64,000 nucleotides of DNA, taken from positions 10,755,002-10,819,001 of the forward strand of contig CM022666.1 in assembly GCA_012295275.1 (NCBI GenBank), written 5' to 3'. Position 1 is the stretch's first letter, and every line of letters starts with the position of its first letter. The position numbers were made by a program, and so were the translations under genes. The stretch is from Chrysomallon squamiferum (Eukaryota; Mollusca; Gastropoda; Neomphalida; Peltospiridae). A model generated the notes under the pieces. It searched no databases, was not told the DNA's origin, and saw nothing but the letters and a program-made list of their open reading frames with translations. Below, in pieces: positions 43,182-53,078 of this stretch.

Positions 43182-43300
43182 AATAGCAATAAAAACAACA
43201 ATAACAATAAAAATAACATTAACGATAATAACAACAATAACAATAACATAACAACAACAACAAAAACAACAACAATAATAATAAGCAGAAGAAAAAAAGC
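43084..43300. repeat. Compound ACT/AAT/AAC microsatellite
   Basis: (ACT)n passes into (AAT)n, then AAC-rich and mixed AAC/AAT repeats. Several homopolymeric frames arise from it. It probably corresponds to the trinucleotide tract just upstream of duplication copy A. Confidence 0.92.
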
Positions 43301-43386
43301 AGTAATATTTTGACATTATCTGAAATAATTTTCTGTTTAACTGCGGAATATAGTGCATATAATATTAGTTTTCTTAAGTGTGCATG

Positions 43387-45260
43387 TAGGTATTCTAATA
43401 TTTATTTATTCATTCTTTCCTTAAATAATCTATATAGATAAATACACTTACAGTCTGAACGACAGAAAGAGGTTATTATATCTATGCGACATTATTTGTT
43501 GTATATGTATCTTTATGTCTATTCCTCTCTGTCAATCCATTCATCCATTATTAGTTATTAGTCTCTCTGTCAATCCATCTATCCATCTATCTATTATTAG
43601 TTATTTGTCCCTCTGTCAATCCATTCATTCATGCATCCATCTATTATAAGTTATTTCTCTCTGTCAATTCATCCACCAATCTATTATTAGTTATTTGTCT
43701 CTGTCAATCCATCCATCCATCTATTATAGTTATTTGTCTATGTAAATTCATACATCCATCTATTAAAGTTATTAGTCTATGTCAATCCATCCATCCATCT
43801 ATTATAGTTATTTTTCTGTCTGTCAATTCTTCCATCCATGTATTATTAGATACGTACATCTGACATGACTGTTTACAGACAGAGCTTTGTGTGGGTTCTC
43901 ACCACAATCTCATGTTAACAGATTAAATGAGAAATTCTCAAAGGACCGCACAAGGCAGCTAAGTCACGTTTATGTTTCTTTGGTATATTTCTTTTCAATA
44001 GCAGTTTAAACAAAAGTAAAGAAGAAAATATGGTGAACATGGCGAAGAAGAAGAAGAAGAAGAAGAAGAAGAAGAACTGTATTTATACCTAAAATCAGGT
44101 TCATCTGCTTTTCGAAGAATAAGATATCTACATTTCCAGAAAAATGTTTCGTTAATGAAATAAAAGAAAGTGTGCAGTATATAAGTAAATAATTAAATAG
44201 GTTTAGTAATATATCAGGCAAATAATGAAAACAAAAACAAATTGTAGATAGAAATAGATATAACTATATTTGTTTTAATGAAATATAAAATTATATACTT
44301 CCAGATATGTATATCAACGGAACAAATACATGTTATTATAATAACATCAACAGCTACAATCATGACAGTGATGATAATGATTTTTAAATTATTTACTTAA
44401 CTGTTGAATCTTAAGTTCCTTAATGTTTCTAATATAATGTTTTATATAGTTAAACTGGTCGCGCACTTTCCATTTCAGCGTTTCAAAATGCTAAATGTTT
44501 TTCTTGTGTTACTTTTCTTTTGATCTTTGCTCTTCCTTGTCAGCCTAGAAATGAAAATTGGAACAGTCTTGTCAAAAACGTAGAGAACTTTCTTCTGTTT
44601 CATGTCCTAACTTCAAGCCGACACTGTTCTTTGGAAATTAAATCAACTCCAGGGTATAACGACATTCACCGTCTGCATGTCTGTTCTTCTGTCCGTGTCT
44701 GTTCTTCTGTCCAGGTTACAGATGATATGACTTGATATCTGACTAAATACAGTCACCTCTCTGTCACAATCACCCAAGTGTTGCTCTTCACTCGTTTCAC
44801 ATATTTTCATCGTTGTTGGAAATACTATAGACATGATGAATTCTGTTTCTATTCACTACAGACAAATCTGTAACAGCTTACAGAAGATCTGTGGAGTGGA
44901 AGCTCTGTTTTCTGCTTTTTATAGCATTTTATTCGGAAACACGACTTGCTATATATGGTCATTTTAAAATTAATTTTTTTCTTCGGTCAGACTGTTAGGG
45001 TAGAGACAGATGTATACAGAGAGACAGATGTTAATTGGTAGATAGATATAGAAAGATTATTACACAGATTTAAAATATATAAACATATAATTTGTGTTTA
45101 ATTATAACAGAGTTTTGAAACAGTTATTAAATTATAAAATACAGTTTCAGCAAATTCATGTTGTCAGGACATCAGATGATAGATTATCACTTAGTGTCAA
45201 CACTACGCTAAGTTGTCGTATTTACGCTAACAAAGACAGCTGTTTGAGATATTAGAAGTA
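43387..45260 (+). repeat. Segmental duplication, copy B
   Basis: Homologous to copy A at 11640-15350, same orientation, about 30 kb away. Here the 42-bp minisatellite is reduced to about eight units (43500-43850). The AAG run inside is shorter (near 44045-44075), and about 320 bases present in copy A are absent at 44998-45020. The junction carries short AGACAGATG repeats. Beyond about 45202 the match is weaker and fades by about 45260. It lies inside the putative long intron of the GPCR gene. Confidence 0.92.
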
Positions 45261-47550
45261 GTAGTTATAATAGAGTAGCAGAATTAGCGGAAGCAATAAT
45301 ATATAATAAATGAAACAGCCGCAGATATCGCTATAATCATTTATATATGAACTTTTGTTATCTTAACTACTTCAAGAAAATACCCACATTAATAAACATT
45401 ATAATAATAATTTCAAAAATAAATATAATAACTTTAGTTATTTGTGAGTTTGTTTGTTTTTCAAACACACTTAGAAACAGATACCCATTGTTGGAGGAGG
45501 CATTTTTCATTTTCAAGGAAGTAGATCCTAATAACTAAACCTGTTTCATATAAACCAGGAAACACTGGAAATCATTTTTACATTTTTCTTTTCTTTCAAT
45601 ATTCTGTTAACGGTCTAGAATTCTTGTGTGGAAGAAGTTGGACATAATTCCTTACCATCTCAGACTAAATCATCTCTTCCAAAGATTTGTTGTTTTTTTT
45701 TTTACATCGTGTAATAATCACTTAAACTAGTAACTAATAAAATTTCAAATAGCACTATTGCTACATCGTGTTGGATCAGTTAAATTATGGAAAACAAATC
45801 TTTCTTTTGAAATCTGGGTTTTGTCGTGAAAACTAATGGAGACATTTTTTACGGACGATCAGGCGAACAGAAAAGGTTGTGCTGCTCTTTGTAATTTGCG
45901 GTGACATCGCCAAGAAGAGCTCGGACATTTCTGAAATATTATTTCATTTACTGTACTGCTCGTCTTGGAAATTAGATCAGTGGTATGGAATTTTCATATT
46001 AAACCCCGAAATAAACGAAAAGGAAAAAAGACATTATGAATCATGAATGAAAGAAAGAGGGAGCGATAAAAAGATAAAATTAAATTAAATTAAATTAAAT
46101 CAAAAAAGAATAAAGAACAAGAGAAAACAACAAAAAAAAGAAGTGAAAAAAGGAACGATATCCATGAAAGTACATTCTATGAAAAGCGCAGACCAGACTC
46201 GGACAAGCTGAAGTGAGATAACGATGTCCACGCACAGAGAACGATACAATTATTTTCAGAAATGAAATGTTGTCATTATTTAATTGCGATGTCAGTAGTG
46301 GTTGGAGTGAAGTAAGCCTATAAATGACAGGGGTTCCGTGGGATACGCTCATCCATTGTAAACTACTCAAGAAAAACTCTTACGAACATTTGATAAATAG
46401 ATGGCATATATGAAATTCAGGCAAGCTGTCGCCGAGGACGATCGATCCTGTGACCTGCCAAACTTAAGAAACCCAGAGAGATATGACTCAGCTACAAAGC
46501 TTACATCTAAAGTTGTTATATAGCAAAAATTAAGGCTGGAAAATTAACCTCTGAAATCAAAATATCTGTGTTGATCTCATTACTGCAGTAGATTTACCAG
46601 TAATGACAATGATATTGGTATTTGTATCTCGTTAGAAAATTAATACAATTACCAATGCAGATATCTTTATGACAGGAACGTGATGATGTTTATATCATTG
46701 AATAGATTTACTAGCAATAATGATAGTGTTAATTACGTACTGGATAATAGTAATCTCGTTAAAAAGAAAACTTGGTGATAACATGAGTATTGTTGCAAAC
46801 ATGCCGATAATAATGACAGAATTTTTAATTGTATTTCGCTAAAACATTAGTGATGATAATAATGACAAATTTCTTCTAGGTATAATGCTATACATATCGT
46901 AATAACAATGATATGTTATTATTGTTGAAATATTAGTGATAAGAGGGGGAAAAACGCTTATGCTTAATAATGTAGTAAACATGTTTTGTATTTTTACTTG
47001 TAATAGTTAATACTGGACTCACGTGTTTTCTCTTTTTACTGTCCTTTACTGACAGAGCAAATATTATTTGCAAAAGTTTTGATTTTATCATTGAAAATAA
47101 TAATTCTGTTAGTATGCTTCCATTTCTTGAAGCAATAACTTGTAGTTAATTGGCGGCTTAAAACAAATCTTGATAGTGACAGAAGGATTTTGTCAGTCAA
47201 AAAATCATTCTATGAGCTAAAGCATAGACAACAATGTCATAAATATTATTAGCAATTATCCCAGAAAAAGGTGATCTTGAGAAACTGAATGGATGAATAT
47301 TAGTTAACAAAATGCAAAACAACTCGCTCGAACACATATAAACATGCGCGCATGCAAAAAATACATTGTCTAAATGGTTAGCAAAGGTATTGAAAAAGAT
47401 GTACGATTATTATTATTATTATCATCATCATTACTATCATTACCATCATCATCATCATTATTACTATGCATAATAAATAATTAATATTTGATTATAATAT
47501 TACAAAATCGATCTCATTCATCAATAATTAAATTATTTAATTTCCCGATT
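45261..47550. other. Intergenic or intronic DNA, no gene recognised
   Basis: AT-rich. A tandem TTAAA run lies at about 46078-46100, a purine-rich stretch at about 46015-46150 and an ATT/ATC run at about 47409-47465. Repeated ATAATGATA-like words occur at 46590-46930. No gene recognised. Confidence 0.5.
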
Positions 47551-47682
47551 TTTTTTATATTTTCAGATACCAAAAGGATGAATTCAAATCCAGTTTTTAT
47601 TTATTTCCTTCTGATTTAGACAGGTAAACATGTAAAACACCTCTAACTGTAAAATCTCCAAGTGAATCTAAGTACGTCAGTC
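47551..47682 (+). promoter_or_regulatory. 3' splice acceptor(s) and 5' leader of the GPCR gene
   Basis: TTTTTTATATTTTCAG ends at 47566 and is a strong polypyrimidine-AG acceptor. A second acceptor-like site, TTATTTCCTTCTGATTTAGACAG, ends at 47622 and is followed by GTAAAC, so that point also resembles a donor. The leader from 47567 contains a 13-residue upstream ORF (ATG 47578, TAG 47617-47619) and a minimal ATG-TAA at 47630-47635. An in-frame TAA at 47650-47652 precedes the receptor ATG, which excludes an N-terminal extension within this exon. Confidence 0.5.
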
Positions 47683-48774
47683 ATGTCGGAGGACTACGCA
47701 TGCGAGGACTGCTTTTCAAACAGAGTTACGTCCACCTTATCCACCAATCCAAATGGAACCGGAAACGAAAGCTTCAACCCTATGATGGCAGAGTGGCACA
47801 CAACGTTCAAAGTAGCCACGATTCTGCACACGTACGTTTTACCTGCAGATATTTTCATTGGACTTACGGCCAATTTGATTTCAATTCTTGTATTCACGGG
47901 TAAAAGTCTACGTAATCTCAGTTCCAGCGTCTATGTGATAGCAGTCCTTATAGCCGATAGTGGTTCGTTGGTTTCCATGGTAGCGGTGTGGCTGGAGGTG
48001 TTGCAGTACCCCGTCAACAACAGGCAAGGGATGTGTCAGTTCTTCGTGTACATCACGTACGTCTGCAGTTTCCTGTCCGTCTGGTACATGGTGTGCATCA
48101 CAGTGGAAAACTATATCACCTTCTGTCACCCGACACGAATTCGAACCATGTGTACCCAGAGACGAGCGCGAATTGTCACAGTAGCCTTGGCTGTGGGTGC
48201 CATGTGTTTATACAGCATCTCCCTCTTCATCGTTGACGTCACCACCAACACCGACAAGCCTAATGCACAAGCGACATGCGGACCGAAACAGTCTGTGAGC
48301 ATTTTCAACTACATCCTCACCTACATAGATTCCTTCCTCACTCTACTCGTTCCATCGTTCGCGATCCTGCTGATGTTGGTCGCAATCGTGGTATCGATCG
48401 TCCACTCCCTGAGGAAGAAGAAGAAGAGGACGGTGAAAGACTCCACCAGACCGAAAATTAAAACCAACTGTCCACAAGTACGAGTCGCTAAAATGTTATT
48501 CGCGTTGTCGTCGACGTTTCTCATTCTGAACATGCCAAGTCATATCATACGGCTTTTCTTTCTGTTGCGACCCAAGGATGTGACCCAACAGCAGACGACA
48601 GTGGTTGAAAGTTTCATGATGTTGGCGTTCTTGTACCTGTCGTATTTTAATTCGTGTATCAAGTTTTTCCTCTTCTTCGTGTTCAGTGCGAATTTCAGGA
48701 AAACTGTTCTCGGAGTCAGTCTGCTGAAACGATGTCAGGTGTACTCCCCCCAGACGTTAGTGTCTAACGTGTAA
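47683..48774 (+). CDS. Class A (rhodopsin-like) orphan GPCR, 363 aa, peptide-receptor-like
   Basis: A plasma-membrane seven-helix receptor, probably for a peptide or other extracellular ligand. The N-terminus (1-49) has two sequons (N24, N28). Approximate helices are TM1 50-73 (N64), TM2 82-105 (D92 in LIADS), TM3 117-141, TM4 162-185, TM5 215-241, TM6 268-294 and TM7 309-334. C118 and C199 can form the usual disulfide. A basic run (244-249) opens intracellular loop 3, and C351 after helix 8 could be palmitoylated. LNMPSHIIR in TM6 and FNSCIKFFLF in TM7 resemble lophotrochozoan neuropeptide or orphan receptors. Oddly, DRY is ENY (142-144), the CWxP Cys-Trp pair is Leu-Asn, and NPxxY is KFFLF. 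The CDS is intronless, of normal length and GC-richer than its flanks. The ATG at 47683 was chosen because an in-frame start-like GTG at 47662 is unlikely in an animal. The ligand is unknown. Confidence 0.95.
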   Translation: MSEDYACEDCFSNRVTSTLSTNPNGTGNESFNPMMAEWHTTFKVATILHTYVLPADIFIGLTANLISILVFTGKSLRNLSSSVYVIAVLIADSGSLVSMVAVWLEVLQYPVNNRQGMCQFFVYITYVCSFLSVWYMVCITVENYITFCHPTRIRTMCTQRRARIVTVALAVGAMCLYSISLFIVDVTTNTDKPNAQATCGPKQSVSIFNYILTYIDSFLTLLVPSFAILLMLVAIVVSIVHSLRKKKKRTVKDSTRPKIKTNCPQVRVAKMLFALSSTFLILNMPSHIIRLFFLLRPKDVTQQQTTVVESFMMLAFLYLSYFNSCIKFFLFFVFSANFRKTVLGVSLLKRCQVYSPQTLVSNV

Positions 48775-49333
48775 TGTCCCAAGTGACGGCGGTTGTTTTA
48801 TGTGAAAATAATGACTACTGCTAGAAATTCGCAGACAATATGCAAGAGCATTTACAAAGTCATTACAAACCTGACACAGTTTGTGAACGATTTGTCTCGT
48901 GTTTTCTTTAGTAGTGATGTTTTAATGACGACGTAATTTCAGATGAAAAAAAAAAGACAAGATACTCAAGTTGTGCGTAAGGGAGATACGTGTCAATCAC
49001 GTGTTGCCTTTGGCGGAATAGACGTGCTATGAGTTTAGAACTTGTTTCAGAAAACATTAGTAGCAATACAATGATGCCATTTTCATTTTTTTATTTCTTC
49101 TGAAAACTAATTTTTCTTTCTTCTTTTCTTATTTAATTTGTCTTTGTTGATTTTTTTCTCTCTTCTTTCTCTTATTTCTCCTTTCATACGTTTTCTTTTT
49201 CATTCTTCTCCTTCTTCTTATCTTGCTCTGCTGGACTACCGGCTGACAGAGCAGCTGTTACAACTGTAAACCATTACATAAACTACTTTTATTTCTATAA
49301 CATGTAAATGTTAATCTTTTTTGTACCTTTTAT

Positions 49334-49378
<45 letters not shown>

Positions 49379-49640
49379 AAAATTAAACTTTAAAATGTAA
49401 TTAACCTAAATGACATATAAGAAAAGGAATTGTCTTCTTGGAAACTAGAAGTATAAATTTCACTGTACATTTCGTGCTGCAACAGTACACTGTAATGGTT
49501 AAAGTATTTATTTTAGCTCTAGAATTTCAGTGTTGGTTTTCTCTGTTAATTGTGAGACGTGGAATAACTTTGTGTATTACACAGTTTGCGTCAAATCACA
49601 TTGTATAAATTGAATGAATAAACACAGAAGGCATCGTTAA
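48775..49640 (+). other. Probable 3' UTR of the GPCR gene
   Basis: A roughly 860-base AT-rich region ends with AATAAA at 49617-49622. A GT-rich stretch (49640-49660, GTGTCGGTTTGTGTTTT) follows at the spacing expected for a downstream element, so cleavage near 49635-49640 is plausible. A weaker ATTAAA at 49382-49387 could give a shorter form. A T/C-rich tract (49080-49215) and (ACT)n at about 49332-49377 lie inside. Confidence 0.5.
49617..49622 (+). terminator. Candidate poly(A) signal AATAAA
   Basis: Canonical hexamer about 840 bases after the GPCR stop codon, with a GT-rich segment about 20 bases downstream. Assigned by position only. Confidence 0.5.
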
Positions 49641-51489
49641 GTGTCGGTTTGTGTTTTACCCATAATTGGCATGTAAATCACATGAGTATAGATCTGTCTC
49701 ATTTTCACTTTAACTGTAACCAATTAAAAGAAGTAAAGTTAATAAGTTAACACCAGTCAACGTGTACAAAATATTCCATTACTGAACTGTTTTAGTGTTA
49801 TGCACATAAAATGAATGTGGAATATTTACTCTCGATAATAATGTAGATTACATTTTTCCCTCGATAAACGTTTATATCAAAGCATTTTTTTTTTATATAC
49901 TGACAATTGCTTGTTTGTGTATCTTATGTTTCACATCTGGATCTACTTTATGTTTGTTCCAGGGAAAATATTACTGAAATTACTTATATCTAACTGTAAC
50001 TGGGAAGGTATTGCTTATATCTCAGGATAATGGTAGAGGTATTATTGATATATAACTGCAGATGTGTTAGTTATTTAATTAATTAATTGTTTACGTTCTT
50101 ACTTACCCTGTATCTTTTACAACATTATCGCCCACGCTGTTTGGTGTGTCAGAGATAACTTTTTTATTTTTGTTAGACACGCACGGGCAGACAGATACAC
50201 ATTCGAGTTAATTATAATTCTTTTTCTTCATTAGTCTAACTAATATTAATTATAAATGTTTAGTCTTGGTTTCTCGCGCTCATGTTAGTAATATTAAACT
50301 GGAATAACGAAAATTCACACTAATCTTTTTGTCTGCATCTTGTTTTTCTCTAATTACAAGTTCGAAGTTCAGTTAATTAGTTGTGTGTAGGTGTGTGTGA
50401 GCATGAACGTGACTTCTCAAACTAAATATAAAATTTAATGATGATGATGATAATAATAATAATAATAAGTATAAAAATGCACGTCCAGTCTGAAAGAAGA
50501 AAGTAAAAAGAAAAGAATTTGACACGTCCATTGCTTACACACATTTTAATATATATACATATATATACACACACACATGCATTTATACTCTTTCCTATTT
50601 TGTCACCACTACAAAAATGTATCGTATCGTTTTATAGGGATATGAATCATTAAACACATTAGCCATAACTTGTAACATTATTTTTACTGATTGTAAGATA
50701 TATTTTAAAAACCCAAGTGACCAAACTTACAAAACCTGTATCCCTGTATAGCAGATTTTTTAATACTCTCTATATATTAAGCAGCTTCAAAACGGGTTTT
50801 GTAATCTTGACCAGATCACTTTACCGTGTGGATTTTTCACTCTTACGCTTATGTATATGTACTTATCAGATACATTCTTCTTAGCATCTAATGCTGCAGA
50901 GTGGATTGGGAAATTGATCTCAGTAATGCAGTTCTGAAGTCACACATCTATGGTAGCACGATCACTTCTACACTGTAATTCCTCAGTAGTGCTTTGTACC
51001 ATTCAGTTGATATTAGTAGGATTAAATTTTAGTTTTCGCCTTGCTACGAGATATTTCGAACTACTTTCAACCCTCCAGATAAACCAGTATTAGATGCATG
51101 CTGTATACAACACTTACTTTAACACTAGACAACTTACTGTTACAATGTGGAAAAATGCATTGTGTCCTAACGTCAACTAAGTTCACATTTGCACGTAAAA
51201 TTAACATAGGTGCACATGCACAAGAAGACATTTTACGATGGCGTAAACATATAGCTTAAATTTACAGTTGTTTCAGACTTATATTCTTTATCATAGCTTC
51301 ACGACGTTATGATAGTTCCAATATACATAATTTACCAAAATACTGTTTTACGAAGGCACCAAATTATGCAGCCTTAACAAACAGCTTCGTGTTTAATCTA
51401 AACAGATCTTATTTATTTCTAAAAGAAAAATTATGCAGTGGGAATTTCTATAATAAATCATATTGTACTAATCAGTGCTTCTTCACTTA
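49641..51489. other. AT-rich intergenic DNA, no gene recognised
   Basis: No open frame or RNA gene recognised. Short GAT/AAT run near 50440-50468 and a TATA/CA run near 50550-50578. Confidence 0.55.
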
Positions 51490-51800
51490 TTGCACGTGCT
51501 TAAATGACTCTACCACGTGACTGCGTTCTCCCGAGTGACCATCGTTGCCCGTGCACTGCCTGTGAACCCGCCACCGCCGACAAAACCCACTGATTGGATT
51601 TATCTGACGTCTGGTTGATGTGTCATTTACAATGAAATTTCCCTGAATCAAATCTCTTGTGATTATGGAGAAGAGAAACGAATCGATTGCAATATTCCGA
51701 TGAAATATTCAGTTTGTTGTAGCACCAAAAATCTAATAATCTGTCATTGAGATTTATAGATGAAAAACAGGTGCCGGTGATTTTCATGTAAATGTATTAT
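51490..51800. promoter_or_regulatory. Possible regulatory island with paired E-boxes
   Basis: GC-richer and non-repetitive. Two CACGTG E-boxes lie at 51493-51498 and 51514-51519, 21 bp apart (two helical turns). They are followed by CCGCCACCGCCGAC, CTGATTGGATTTATC and ATCGATTGCAATATTCCG segments. No ORF. The function is an inference. Confidence 0.25.
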
Positions 51801-51919
51801 TTGTTTTTGTTTTCGAGAGCGAAGATGATGGAGTTACTAGAATATTTCTTGTAGCAAAACATCAAAACGCTCGATTACAAAAACCAGTCATTGATAATAT
51901 TGTTCTTTAGTGTCATTAT

Positions 51920-52390
51920 GAAAATAAATTTGTACCTAAGCTCTTTACAGAAAACGAAGTTATACCTTAGAGTGGCTAAAGAAAAGAAAACTGCTGATGA
52001 AATTATACATCACGAGCTTAAAGGAAATAAAATTGCTAATAAGATCATATATTAATGTTTTTAAAGATAATTAAATTATATATTAGTGTCTTTAATGAAA
52101 ATAAAGTTTTATCTTAGTGTTTTTACAGAATATATAGTTATATGTTAATATCTTTAATATAAATAATGTTATATGTTAATATCTTTAATATAAATAATGT
52201 TATATTTTAATGTCTTTGATATTATTAATCTTATATGTTAGTGTCTTTAATATGGGTAAAGTTAAATGCTAATATCTTTTATATAAATGATGTTATATGA
52301 TAGGTGTGTTTAATATAATATTAAAGTTTTATGTTTCTGCTTTAATTTAAATAAAGTTATATGTTAATGTCTTCAGAAAATAAAGATGCA
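51920..52390. repeat. Degenerate ~30-bp AT-rich tandem repeat
   Basis: Imperfect units of the type GTTATATGTTAATATCTTTA followed by ATATAAATAAT. The best copies are at 52135-52200, where two units are identical. It decays on both sides. Confidence 0.7.
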
Positions 52391-53020
52391 AAAATTTGCT
52401 GTTATATTGATATAAAATAAAATAAGTACGTAAGTAAATAAATAAATAATGCATTTAATAAAGATCTGCATTAAAATGAGATCTACTAAAAATACTAAAA
52501 ACAGTCGATGACACTTTTCCGCATTAAGTCACTTATAAAGTTTTGAACAACTGTAAAAAATTACAAAGTTAAAATTATACATCATTATCTTTATCGGTTT
52601 AGCAAGAATAAGTCTGATCAAGAAACTCGCGTTATTTTTTTCCTCCAATTCTGACACATTCTTCAGTATTATTCAAATATAAAATATGTCAGTTTATTAA
52701 ATAATAATAATAATAGAAAAAAAAGAGCAAAAAGCAAAAACAACAAAAACAGCAATATATAAACAAACTTCCATTCATTCATTTCAGAGAGAACGAAAGA
52801 AAATATACTGTACACATAAATGTCCTGTATCTATTATTGAATGGTCTAGGAAACGTCTTCTTTTACTTAGTGACGTCAAACAAGTTACCTGAAGTAACCT
52901 CATTTGTCTTTTACGTCCAAGAGAAGCAATGTCACTAATGTCTGCTAATTGGACATAAAAACGCAGCTAGAGCTAAAGGGTCGTCAGAAATAAACTGTCT
53001 GTAATATTGTTGTGTTGCTG

Positions 53021-53078
<58 letters not shown>

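Noticed and set aside
47662-47682. N-terminal extension of the GPCR starting at GTG
   Set aside because: GTG is not a normal start in animals; a good ATG follows seven codons later and an in-frame stop lies at 47650-47652.
47694-48533. Other frames of 60-80 codons overlapping the GPCR
   Set aside because: Shadows of the receptor CDS in other frames.
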